Notes under the pieces: model-generated
The model's input: the letters and a program-made list of their open reading frames with translations, nothing else
The model's database searches: none
What the model was told of the DNA's origin: nothing
Part shown: positions 40,538 through 48,226 of the stretch, piece after piece
How positions within the stretch are numbered: the first letter of the stretch is position 1
Layout: each line of letters opens with the position of its first letter
Origin: Macrococcus hajekii
GTDB lineage: Bacteria > Bacillota > Bacilli > Staphylococcales > Staphylococcaceae
NCBI RefSeq assembly: GCF_004359505.1
Contig: NZ_SCWE01000002.1
Location: 349,665 to 413,664 of the forward strand
DNA: 64,000 nucleotides
Direction: 5' to 3'
Position numbers and translations under genes: made by a program

Positions 40538-40698
40538 AAGTAAGCAAAAATTTTTAAATGAAATTTTAAGGGCAAAAAAAGGGCAGATATTTGCAACTCG
40601 GGGCAACACCTGGGGACATAGTAGGACCTAATGAACGCTTCAAACCCTTGATATATAAGGTTTTGAAACTCTATGAAATTTCACTATTTCCTGTTTTG
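40538..40698. other. Right end of the island (no gene)
   Basis: Contains AAGGGCA at 40568-40574 and AAAAAGGGCA at 40576-40585, which match the left-end repeats and may be integrase arm sites, then AAACCCTTGATATA (40642-40655), part of a weak hairpin that also recurs at 37254. Confidence 0.55.
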
Positions 40699-40714
40699 GA
40701 TTGAGTGGGAATAG
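40699..40714 (+). repeat. attR core of the guaA island
   Basis: GATTGAGTGGGAATAG, identical to attL at 28487-28502. Confidence 0.93.
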
Positions 40715-40721
40715 CACCCAA

Positions 40722-40755
40722 AAATCCTCTAACCTTCGCGGTTAGAGGATTTTTT
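40722..40755. terminator. Original guaA terminator beyond attR
   Basis: AATCCTCTAACC pairs with GGTTAGAGGATT around TTCGC, followed by T residues. It now also serves the convergent flavin oxidoreductase gene. Its arm CGGTTAGAGG is shared with the terminator carried at attL. Confidence 0.88.
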
Positions 40756-40760
40756 GCATG

Positions 40761-41891
40761 TTATTTATTATCTTCTTTCGATGGCAGGGGATAGAATCCC
40801 GCTTTGAATTGCTGCAATAACGGTTCTGGGAGGTCATGTTTGTTCGGATCTTCTGGGTCAAAGTAAGAGATAATCTCGTCTTCTTTACCTTCTTTAATTT
40901 TAGCGACAAATGTATGGTCGAGCAGTAGTTCTCTGCCGACTGCGATAAGTTCTACTCCAGTATTCAGTGCATCAATCGCATCATCAGCTGTAAAGATTGA
41001 GCCGATTCCGATTAATGGCATACGACCATCTACCCATTGATGAAGTAGCTGGATACGATTTTCACCTGCGTATTTCCCTTCATGAACATCTCCGTGGATA
41101 TGCATGAGTGAAGCGTGTAAATAGTGAAGTGGTTTTTCAATTAAGTGTTTAATCAGTTCTTCAGTTAATTCCATTTTAATGCCTGGGTTAAATGCTTCTT
41201 CTGGTGAGAAGCGGTAACCGATAATAAAGTCATCATTACCGTGTTCTTTTACTGTTTTAACGACTTCATCAACCACTTTCAGGGCAAATAAAAATGAATC
41301 TTTCCATTGGTCTGTACGTTTATTGAAGTGAGGGGAGACGAACTGATGAATGATATAGCCGTTTGCGCCGTGAATCTCAACACCATCGAATCCTGCTTCA
41401 ATCGCACGTCTGGTTGCTTCGCCGAATGCTTTGATTGTTTCGTTGATCTCGTCTTCTGTCATTTCTCTCGCACTATGAGTATGTTCCTGACCGAAGCTTT
41501 TCAGCTCCATCGCGCTTGGCCCCACGACTTCGCCATCTGGTATATATTCCGGTAGTGCTTGTACGCCGCCGTGATGAATCTGAACGATAGCCTTAGCGCC
41601 GTTCTTTTTCATCGCTGTGGCTAAACGTTTCAAGCCTTCAATATCACTATCATGTGCAATAGATGGCTGTCCGGGGAAAGCTTGTCCGATATCCATGATG
41701 TTGGATGCTGCTGTGATAGACATGCCGACATCTTTAGAACGGCTTTCCATATAAGGAATTTCTCTATCAGCAATCGTTCCGTCTTCATTAGAGGAAATAT
41801 GAGTAAGAGGTGCCAGAACAAAGCGATTGCGTAGTTCTACACCATTGTTTAATTTTAAAGGTTGAAATAAATCATTATATTTTGAGTTCAT
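40761..41891 (-). CDS. NADH-dependent flavin oxidoreductase (Old Yellow Enzyme family)
   Basis: FMN-dependent TIM-barrel ene-reductase. The 376 residues show LFQPLKLNNGVELRNRFVLAPLT at the N terminus, the substrate-binding QIHHGG, GFDGVEIHGANGYIIHQFVSPHFNKRTD and the FMN phosphate site (IGIGSIFTADDA). Physiological substrate unknown. It converges with guaA across the island. Confidence 0.92.
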   Translation of the reverse strand: MNSKYNDLFQPLKLNNGVELRNRFVLAPLTHISSNEDGTIADREIPYMESRSKDVGMSITAASNIMDIGQAFPGQPSIAHDSDIEGLKRLATAMKKNGAKAIVQIHHGGVQALPEYIPDGEVVGPSAMELKSFGQEHTHSAREMTEDEINETIKAFGEATRRAIEAGFDGVEIHGANGYIIHQFVSPHFNKRTDQWKDSFLFALKVVDEVVKTVKEHGNDDFIIGYRFSPEEAFNPGIKMELTEELIKHLIEKPLHYLHASLMHIHGDVHEGKYAGENRIQLLHQWVDGRMPLIGIGSIFTADDAIDALNTGVELIAVGRELLLDHTFVAKIKEGKEDEIISYFDPEDPNKHDLPEPLLQQFKAGFYPLPSKEDNK

Positions 41892-41939
41892 GATGGTGCC
41901 TCCTTGTGACCATCAGTATAGCATCTGTAGAGGTAATGA

Positions 41940-42125
41940 TTAAAAAATTCTGCTTGCAATCATATAGAAGATGACCATCAAGATACCCATAAAAATGGCG
42001 TATTTAAAGTTATAAGGTTTCTTGTTCTCTGAGAAGTGATTCAATAGACGATCTGTGATGAGATAGATGATTTCAAAGACGATAAACATTAAGATGCTTG
42101 TAAGTAGTAAATTAGTGATATCCAT
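41940..42125 (-). CDS. Small two-helix membrane protein, 61 aa
   Basis: Two hydrophobic helices (about 6-26 and 41-58) separated by a basic loop (NHFSENKKPYNFKY). AAGGAGG lies 8 nt before the ATG at 42125. Encoded alone behind the oxidoreductase gene start. Function unknown. Confidence 0.7.
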   Translation of the reverse strand: MDITNLLLTSILMFIVFEIIYLITDRLLNHFSENKKPYNFKYAIFMGILMVIFYMIASRIF

Positions 42126-42220
42126 TGCGGTGCCTCCTTATTGAACATGTATTTTTAAGATCACTAATATTGTAACATTTTTAAATGTGTAAGATAATGT
42201 CATTGAAGAGGGTGAGATAA

Positions 42221-42703
42221 ATGTATAAATTCAGAACAGCGAATATCAATGATTTGCACCAGATTGCGGCTCTTGAACAGGAATCGTTTATCCCGGAAGT
42301 AGCCGATACAGAAGGGGCATTTAAAGAACGAATTGACAAGATCAGTGACACATTTATTGTAGCTGAGAAAGAGGGAGACATTGCAGGTTATATCAATGGA
42401 CCAGTAATCGAGCAACCTTATATTACGGATGATTTATTTAAAAAGATTCCTGACACGAGAACAGGTGATTATTTATGTGTATTAGGACTTGCTGTATCTC
42501 GTCGTCATCAAAGACAAGGCCTAGCTGGACAACTGATTGATCGTTTTACTGCACTTGCAGAAGGATTAAAACTTAAAGCTATTACGTTGACTTGTACTGA
42601 GGACCTTGTCCCTTTTTACGAACGCTATGGTTTTAAAAGTCATGGACCATCTGCTTCCCAGCATGGGGGAGAACAGTGGTTTAATATGATCAAAGAGGTC
42701 TAA
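42221..42703 (+). CDS. GNAT family N-acetyltransferase
   Basis: Acetyl-CoA-dependent acetyltransferase of 160 residues. The acetyl-CoA binding site is the motif LAVSRRHQRQGLAGQLI (about 88-104), and the C-terminal VPFYERYGFKSHGPS is the usual beta bulge. Similar to aralkylamine acetyltransferase-like proteins of staphylococci; substrate not known. GAGGGTGAG is upstream of the ATG. Confidence 0.88.
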   Translation: MYKFRTANINDLHQIAALEQESFIPEVADTEGAFKERIDKISDTFIVAEKEGDIAGYINGPVIEQPYITDDLFKKIPDTRTGDYLCVLGLAVSRRHQRQGLAGQLIDRFTALAEGLKLKAITLTCTEDLVPFYERYGFKSHGPSASQHGGEQWFNMIKEV

Positions 42704-42705
42704 AG

Positions 42706-42982
42706 ATGATTTATATCGCGCGTATTTATGATGATAAGAAAACGTATTTTAGTTGACCGGGTCTGGCCTCGTGGTATTTTTAAGGAAGCAGCACAGCTTG
42801 ATGACTGGTTGAAGGAAGTCGCACCTTCTACTGAACTGCGCAAATGGTTTGATCATGATGCTGAGAAGTTTGTTGAATTTAAGCAATTGAAGTCTATAAA
42901 AGGGGCTGTGATTTTATTGTACGATGCCAAAGATGAAAAACATAATAACGCAGCTCCTTTAAAAGAGTTTCTGGAGAAATAA
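42706..42982 (+). pseudogene. DUF488 family gene broken by a frameshift
   Basis: The first 16 codons from ATG 42706 ([16 protein letters not shown]) end at a TGA (42754-42756), while the rest of the family sequence ([39 protein letters not shown] ... [10 protein letters not shown]) continues in another frame from about 42740. A stretch after EKFVEFKQ also appears shortened compared with the usual 115-120 residues. A second frame from ATG 42728 could give an 84-residue product, so some expression cannot be excluded. Confidence 0.7.
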
Positions 42983-43037
42983 TGAATGCATCTACAAAAA
43001 TGTGGATGCATTCTTTTGAATTGTTAAAGAAGATGGA

Positions 43038-43160
43038 CTGAGTGTCGCAAACCGCGCCACTCGTACCTCAAAACCAATCTGAGTGTCGCAAACCGCGCCA
43101 CTCGCACGCCGAAACAAATCTGAGTGTCGCAAACCGCGCCACTCGTGCATCATAAATCAT
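43038..43160. repeat. Three direct repeats of 26 bp with a 41-bp period
   Basis: Identical GC-rich units at 43038-43063, 43079-43104 and 43120-43145, separated by 15-bp AT-richer, unlike spacers. Each unit has dyad ends (GAGTG and CACTC), so RNA or DNA hairpins are possible. A decayed fourth start (CTCAGTGGCGC) follows at 43161. It lies between a decayed gene and an esterase gene. Confidence 0.9.
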
Positions 43161-43218
43161 CTCAGTGGCGCTGCTCTCCTCCATATCGCTATAATAAATA
43201 GGATTGGAGTTGATGAAG

Positions 43219-43956
43219 ATGATTAAATTAAAGAATCCGAGTCCTATTTATTTAAAAGGAAGTGACCATGCAATTCTCTTGCTACATTCTTTTACAGGGA
43301 CTGTACGTGATGTGAAGGAGTTAGCGAAGCGGCTGAACGCGGAAGGGTTTACGACTTATGTTCCTTCTTACCCAGGGCATGGTCTACTGCTGGAAGATTT
43401 CCTGGAATATGATACAGATGACTGGTGGCAGGTAGTCGTCGATAGCTATGAGTTTCTGAAGAGTGAGGGCCATAAAAAAGTCAGTGCAGTAGGCGTGTCA
43501 CTTGGCGGCTTGTATACGCTGAAACTACTGGAAACATATCCTGAAATTGAGCAAGGGGTTATCATGTCTGCCCCACGCTCCAAGGATGCGACGAGTATTG
43601 ATTATAGACTCGAGCAATATGGCATGCGTCTGAATAAAATGCTCGGGATGGCTGATCATGAAAATGAACGTCAGCTGGCTCTTATTAAGAACTACTCACA
43701 AGGGACAGAGAAATTCTGTTCGATGATTGAGCATCTCATGGGAAATCTGGACAAAATAAAATCACCGGTCTTAGTCATGTATGGTGAGCGTGATGACAAG
43801 AGTTATGCGGAGAGTGCCCAGTTTATTCATGAGCAGTTAACCAGTCAGAAACAACTGGTCAGTCTTGCATCTGCAGGTCATCTTATGACTCTTGGACGAG
43901 GGCAGGCATCGACTGAGAAATATATTATCTCTTATTTCTGTCACAAAGATGTCTAA
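43219..43956 (+). CDS. Alpha/beta hydrolase, carboxylesterase Est type
   Basis: Serine esterase of 245 residues. The fold shows the oxyanion segment LLHSFTG, the nucleophile elbow GVSLGG (Ser about 94), the acid in YGERDD and the His in SAGHLMT. Close to Geobacillus Est30-type carboxylesterases and the staphylococcal homologue. I place the start at ATG 43219, with GGAG 9 nt upstream; in-frame starts at 43204 (TTG) and 43213 are alternatives. The rnr/smpB partners seen in some genomes are not present. Confidence 0.87.
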   Translation: MIKLKNPSPIYLKGSDHAILLLHSFTGTVRDVKELAKRLNAEGFTTYVPSYPGHGLLLEDFLEYDTDDWWQVVVDSYEFLKSEGHKKVSAVGVSLGGLYTLKLLETYPEIEQGVIMSAPRSKDATSIDYRLEQYGMRLNKMLGMADHENERQLALIKNYSQGTEKFCSMIEHLMGNLDKIKSPVLVMYGERDDKSYAESAQFIHEQLTSQKQLVSLASAGHLMTLGRGQASTEKYIISYFCHKDV

Positions 43957-44023
43957 ACCTGAAAACGTATTTTTTTATCTGAATGGTGTATGATAATGAT
44001 ACGTTAAATAAAGGAGTGAGATT

Positions 44024-44215
44024 ATGTCTAACACTATGAAGAAACTCATTGTGTTCGTTATTGGACTCGCTGAGATTATGGCAGGTTTTGCTATATATGA
44101 GACATCAGTATTCGGCGCATTTGTCTTTGTTGCCTTAGGTATATTGTTTATTGCGATCATGTTCTTGATTGATCAGCGCGCAAGAAATCCATATGATAGT
44201 CGCTATACCAATTAA
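44024..44215 (+). CDS. Small two-helix membrane protein, 63 aa
   Basis: Hydrophobic helices at about 6-26 and 30-49, followed by a charged tail (DQRARNPYDSRYTN). AAAGGAG is 8 nt upstream of the ATG, and a terminator follows directly, so it is a single-gene unit. Function unknown. Confidence 0.72.
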   Translation: MSNTMKKLIVFVIGLAEIMAGFAIYETSVFGAFVFVALGILFIAIMFLIDQRARNPYDSRYTN

Positions 44216-44248
44216 ACGCTAAGTCCAGCTGGACTCAGCGTTTTTTAT
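44215..44248. terminator. Terminator between convergent genes
   Basis: AACGCTAAGTCCA pairs with TGGACTCAGCGTT (one mismatch), followed by six T residues on the plus strand. It overlaps the stop codon of the minus-strand gene. Confidence 0.88.
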
Positions 44249-45017
44249 TTTGTTCAATTAATCGTCTGTCAGCTGATATTTGATACATCTCATCTCTCAG
44301 CTGAATGATGTCATCATCTGGTAGAACAGATAGATATGGCCCTGCTTTTAGCAGTTCAAAATAAGGAATATCTTCTTCGATTTCCTGAGTAATAACGAGA
44401 CGTCCTATTTCACTCACTTTACCGTCATGACGAATTTTTTCAATAGAGGTAGGCGCGCTATAACGTTCTGCATATAACTTGATATCCTCATGATACTCGA
44501 CATGAAATCTGACATAGTCCTGTTCGGTTTTAAAGTAATGCAAGTTATGATAAATCTGAAATCTTCTTATCGTCGACAAAGGGAAATGCTTTGCTAATTT
44601 GCCTAGACGTTGACCAAATTGTTCAAGTTGACCTATTTTACGCAATAGATTAAATATGACCATCCAGTCATTCGTCTGCTTGATGGCATTCACATACGTT
44701 GTAAATTTAAGAATTGATTCTTTTTTTACAAACGGAAAATAAGGAAAATTGATAAAGATAAAATGGCTGTCAGTTTCATTAAAGCGAATAGCAAGACCTT
44801 TCAATGAAATGAGTTGTTCAGGTGTCCGCTTATTAGGCGGTGCATCCGATAATCTGACAAGAGCCGTTGTATTATCACCTAACAAGACCTTACCTTCATC
44901 CGTCAGTTCAACCGTTGCATTGTAGTAATAGCCACGCGCGTGAGCTCGCTTCAGTCCTTTGTCATGTACACCGAGCATTTCGATATAGTTAATGATTCTC
45001 TCTGCCGTTGTTGTCAT
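44235..45017 (-). CDS. Catalase-like heme-fold protein (tentative)
   Basis: The 260 residues show LKRAHARGYYYNATVEL, which resembles the catalase active-site His strand, and VRLSDAPPNKRTPEQLISLKGLAIRF, which resembles the catalase segment ending GMAVRF. This suggests the short, catalase-related family of peroxidases or allene-oxide-synthase-like proteins. The C-terminal heme-ligand Tyr region is not clear to me. Rated a family guess only. Confidence 0.5.
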   Translation of the reverse strand: MTTTAERIINYIEMLGVHDKGLKRAHARGYYYNATVELTDEGKVLLGDNTTALVRLSDAPPNKRTPEQLISLKGLAIRFNETDSHFIFINFPYFPFVKKESILKFTTYVNAIKQTNDWMVIFNLLRKIGQLEQFGQRLGKLAKHFPLSTIRRFQIYHNLHYFKTEQDYVRFHVEYHEDIKLYAERYSAPTSIEKIRHDGKVSEIGRLVITQEIEEDIPYFELLKAGPYLSVLPDDDIIQLRDEMYQISADRRLIEQNKKR

Positions 45018-45054
45018 CTCAACACATCCTTTTTCCTTCTATACCCATGCTTAC

Positions 45055-45085
45055 TAAAAAAAGAACTGACGCTCGTCAGTTCTTT
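45055..45085 (-). terminator. Terminator after the 60-aa gene
   Basis: On the minus strand AAAGAACTGACG pairs with CGTCAGTTCTTT across a 2-nt centre, followed by T residues. It overlaps the end of the gene. Confidence 0.85.
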
Positions 45086-45258
45086 AAATATTTTTGGATC
45101 AATGCTTCTACTTCATGTTTCCAGAAAAAGCGATCAAATTTATTTTTATGGGCCACCTGAATCAGGTCATTTGTCATCCACATGGAGAGAACGTTAGGCG
45201 GGACCCCCATATCATATACCTCATTGGCAGTCACAAATGCATCGCGATGTGATTCCAC
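45076..45258 (-). CDS. Hypothetical small protein, 60 aa
   Basis: A helical protein (SHRDAFVTANEVYDMGVPPNVLSMWMTNDLIQVAHKNKFDRFFWKHEVEALI) with a segment like a winged or MerR-type helix-turn-helix; not recognised. I prefer GTG 45256-45258 (AAGGTG 6 nt upstream) to the GTG at 45267. It follows the ABC-ATPase gene after 12 nt and may be in its operon. Confidence 0.6.
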   Translation of the reverse strand: MESHRDAFVTANEVYDMGVPPNVLSMWMTNDLIQVAHKNKFDRFFWKHEVEALIQKYLKN

Positions 45259-45270
45259 ATAATTCACCTT

Positions 45271-45948
45271 CTAATTAATTCTATTCAAGTAACCATCTTT
45301 CATTTCGTAAACTTTATCAAAGTATTTTGTCAGTCTTGTATCGTGTGTGACGACAATAGCTGCTTTGTCCATACCACGTACTTCTTCACGAATAAGCTCG
45401 ATAACAGCAAATGCTTTTTCACTATCCAGACTTGCTGTCGGTTCATCAGCCAGGATGACAGATGGCTTCGTATAGATAGCCTTCAGGATAGCGACCCTCT
45501 GTCTCTGACCACCTGACAGTTCACTTGGATATTGGTTCATTACTTTTTCCAGACCTAGTGTCTGCACTTTTTCTGCCAGCTCTTCTTTTGACAGATGATT
45601 ACGATTGACTTTATCCAGCAGTTTAAGCTGATCTTTCACTTTAAGGAAAGGGACTAAGTTTGAAGCCTGCAGGATAAAGCCGATTTCTTTTAATCTGATC
45701 TGAGAACGTTTTTTCTCGTTATAATCTGTTGTATTTGTATCATTAATGATAATACGACCTGATGAAGGTTTCTGCAGCAGCCCGGCGATAGTCAGCAGGG
45801 TACTTTTACCGGAACCTGAAGGACCGACAATAGCCACCATTTCACCACGTTCCAGATGGAAGTCAGTCGCTTTCAATGCTTCGACATACGTATTATCTTT
45901 ACCGAAACTTTTGGATACACCTTCTAGGGTTAAGACCATTTTTTTCAC
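45271..45948 (-). CDS. ABC transporter ATP-binding protein (HrtA/LolD/MacB type)
   Basis: The 225 residues show Walker A GPSGSGKST, the Q-loop FILQASNLVPFLKV, the signature LSGGQRQRV, Walker B VILADEPTASLD and the switch His in VVTHD. It resembles HrtA, the ATPase of the staphylococcal heme-efflux pump, notably in the LVPFLKV segment. It starts directly after the permease stop. Heme as substrate is only a possibility. Confidence 0.85.
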   Translation of the reverse strand: MKKMVLTLEGVSKSFGKDNTYVEALKATDFHLERGEMVAIVGPSGSGKSTLLTIAGLLQKPSSGRIIINDTNTTDYNEKKRSQIRLKEIGFILQASNLVPFLKVKDQLKLLDKVNRNHLSKEELAEKVQTLGLEKVMNQYPSELSGGQRQRVAILKAIYTKPSVILADEPTASLDSEKAFAVIELIREEVRGMDKAAIVVTHDTRLTKYFDKVYEMKDGYLNRIN

Positions 45949-46998
45949 CTACCCGATTGTTTTTAATGGATCGACTTTTTGTACAGAGCGGATTGAGAAC
46001 AGTCCGCCTAATAATGCTGTAATAATTAATGTTGCAGCATAGATAGCAATGAGCTGCCATTTAAATATAATAGGAACTACTGGCGGCAGGAAGTAAGCGG
46101 TCAGTAATGTTAAGCCAAGCGCAATAAGAACAGCAAGAACTGATAAAATCAGTGTCTGGAAGATGACTGATTTTGCAAGGAAACTGTTGCTGATACCTTG
46201 TGCTTTTAAGAGACCATAAATAGGTGCTTTCTGAATTGTGATAACGTATAAGAAGATACCGATAATGAATGCTGAAATAGCAAATAAGAAATAACTCATA
46301 AAATCGAGTGTTAATTTCTGTTCAGTATAACCTGGTAACTTTTTAATAAATGATTCACTATCAATCACTTGTAAATCACTGTCCACTTTAACACCTTTAA
46401 AGTTTGAATCTTTTACAACGAACGCATTCACTTTGTCATTCAGACGACCATTTGTCAGAACATCTGCAGTTTCATCATTACTGTAAAGAATAGGCGCTGC
46501 ATTATATTTAGCCCCTTCAGTAAACCCAGTAATCGTCAACGTCTCATCTGTGCCCGCGAGATCCAGTTTATCGCCGATTTTAAACCCTTTTTCTTTAAAT
46601 GTATCATCTGCTACCACTTCAAAATCATCCTTGAACATTTTACCGTCGCTAATTTTTGGCTCAATAAACGAACCTTTTTGAATGCCAAATAACAGGGCGT
46701 TCTGTTTTCTGTCAGCTGTTGAAGTGATGACAGCTGTATTTTTAATCGGTGCAGCATTCTTGAATTTTCCATCTACTGCATCCTGATCCATAACGGACTG
46801 TGCTAAATTCTGGTTGGACTCTTCAGTCATCACGATGGCGTCTCCGCCCCATGTATCAATGGCTTCGCGGTTCATATTCATCAGACCGTTAGATAGTCCT
46901 GAAATAAGGAAAAGCAGGTAGCCAATTAAAACTAGTACACCAATGATTAAACTAAACTTTAATTTGTTATAAAGTAATTCTTTCCACGCTAAAAACAT
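45949..46998 (-). CDS. FtsX/MacB-type ABC permease (HrtB-like)
   Basis: The 349 residues have one N-terminal helix (about 15-37), a large extracytoplasmic domain (about 40-235) and three C-terminal helices, the MacB-type topology of mechanotransmitting ABC proteins such as HrtB. The end (FSIRSVQKVDPLKTIG) is the family C terminus. It forms an operon with the ATPase downstream. Confidence 0.85.
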   Translation of the reverse strand: MFLAWKELLYNKLKFSLIIGVLVLIGYLLFLISGLSNGLMNMNREAIDTWGGDAIVMTEESNQNLAQSVMDQDAVDGKFKNAAPIKNTAVITSTADRKQNALLFGIQKGSFIEPKISDGKMFKDDFEVVADDTFKEKGFKIGDKLDLAGTDETLTITGFTEGAKYNAAPILYSNDETADVLTNGRLNDKVNAFVVKDSNFKGVKVDSDLQVIDSESFIKKLPGYTEQKLTLDFMSYFLFAISAFIIGIFLYVITIQKAPIYGLLKAQGISNSFLAKSVIFQTLILSVLAVLIALGLTLLTAYFLPPVVPIIFKWQLIAIYAATLIITALLGGLFSIRSVQKVDPLKTIG

Positions 46999-47011
46999 GT
47001 GTCAACCTCCT

Positions 47012-48064
47012 TTATTTTAATAAAAATGTGCGGATAATCATATCGAGTTGTGATCGACTCAGTGTTAATGTAGACTCACCGAAAAGCTTAAGCAGTTCAG
47101 CAGTATTATTATCTTCAAAAACCACTGATTTTTTGAAATATGGATCGAATACAGCGATATAAGAGTTGAGAATTTTTTCTTCGTCAGTGATAGTCGCTCT
47201 TTCACTTTCAGGTGCTACAGTCAACTGATCAAAATTCAAGTACTTCTTAATAATAGAAAGAATCTCCATATTATGTGGCGGTGCACTATTCGTAATATGA
47301 TAAATTTTACCATCTTCAGCTTGAAGCGCATGGCCGAGTACACGAACAACATAATCGACAGGCACTAAATTAGATGTCCCGTTATCATGACCGAATAAGC
47401 GAAATTGCTGGCTAGTAACAGAGCGCGATATCTTCCGGCGAAATACTTTTAAGGCCTTCATAAAACCGTATAGTGTAAACTTCGAATCTGCGGCACCCGT
47501 GACAGAATCACCGATAATAATGGCAGGACGCAGTATAGATTTTTTCATAGGTGCCTGCATCACGACATGTTCAGCCTGAAGTTTACTTTCTTCATATGGA
47601 TTATTGACAGGTGTAGATAGAGGATGCAGTTCTTCTTTAGCCTGTTCATTCTGACCGACTGTATAGGCTGTAGAAACATAGAGGAAGTGCTTCGTATTAA
47701 GTACTTGAGCTAAAGCGAGGGCATGTCTCGTGCCTTCAAGATTGATTTCAAAAAGTTGCTGACGTAATTCTTCGTCGAATTTAACGAGGGCAGCTAAATG
47801 ATAGAAGTAATCCATCTGTGGAAGATGATGGTGTGAAAAATCTACACCACAATTCTCAGAGGTGATATCTCCTTGTACAAAATGAAGAGAGGCATTAGGA
47901 AGCTCACTGATCAGCTTCTGTTTTTTCGCCTCATCTCTGTAGAGGATGTAAAGATGATGCTCAGGATTCTGAGCGAGTTGATGAATGAGCTGAGCGCCGA
48001 CAAAGCCAGTCGCGCCCGTTAAAAAAATATTCAGGGTTTCCACTTCCGATTCTAAAGTAATCAT
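47012..48064 (-). CDS. Extended short-chain dehydrogenase/epimerase-like protein
   Basis: NAD(P)-dependent oxidoreductase of the extended SDR or thioester-reductase-like (NAD_binding_4) group. The 350 residues show GATGFVG near the N terminus and the catalytic YxxxK in NPYEESKLQAEHVV. Substrate unknown. The ATG at 48064 has a weak ribosome binding site; a GTG at 48043 closer to the Rossmann fold is possible. It lies 13 nt before the permease gene and may be co-transcribed. Confidence 0.8.
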   Translation of the reverse strand: MITLESEVETLNIFLTGATGFVGAQLIHQLAQNPEHHLYILYRDEAKKQKLISELPNASLHFVQGDITSENCGVDFSHHHLPQMDYFYHLAALVKFDEELRQQLFEINLEGTRHALALAQVLNTKHFLYVSTAYTVGQNEQAKEELHPLSTPVNNPYEESKLQAEHVVMQAPMKKSILRPAIIIGDSVTGAADSKFTLYGFMKALKVFRRKISRSVTSQQFRLFGHDNGTSNLVPVDYVVRVLGHALQAEDGKIYHITNSAPPHNMEILSIIKKYLNFDQLTVAPESERATITDEEKILNSYIAVFDPYFKKSVVFEDNNTAELLKLFGESTLTLSRSQLDMIIRTFLLK

Positions 48065-48151
48065 ATTTCCAGATATATCTATATATACCCAGAAAGTTGT
48101 ACTATAATTGTAGCGTTATTGATAACAAAAAAACAAACGAAACGTGAGGAT

Positions 48152-48196
48152 AAAAAGAATGCAAAATGTTTATTTTAATCATGATGCATTCTTTTT
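48152..48196. terminator. Inverted repeat between two minus-strand genes
   Basis: AAAAAGAATGCA (48152-48163) is complementary to TGCATTCTTTTT (48185-48196). It should end the 48227-48919 gene on the minus strand. Confidence 0.65.
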
Positions 48197-48226
48197 ATAT
48201 AACGTCGCTTGCTAAACAAGTTTAAA

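Larger units (their letters stand above)
28487..40714. mobile_element. Phage-inducible chromosomal island-like element in guaA
   Basis: About 12.2 kb between 16-bp direct repeats. Left to right: guaA-like terminator, integrase arm-type repeats, leftward small membrane protein, tyrosine integrase and repressor; a divergent operator region; rightward Cro-like regulator, BRO-type antirepressor, small genes, primase, SF3 helicase; an iteron-type origin; small genes, a tandem-HTH protein, a zinc-ribbon protein; a non-coding GC-tract; and a cargo of DUF4065 plus membrane protein. No portal, capsid, tail, holin or recognisable terminase gene is present. This is SaPI/PICI architecture rather than a full prophage. 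Confidence 0.87.

Noticed and set aside
28487..40714. Complete prophage
   Set aside because: No terminase large subunit, portal, capsid, tail or lysis gene can be recognised and 12 kb is too short.
43038..43160. CRISPR-like look of the three spaced repeats
   Set aside because: Spacers are only 15 bp and no cas gene is in the window; an interspersed repeat cluster fits better.
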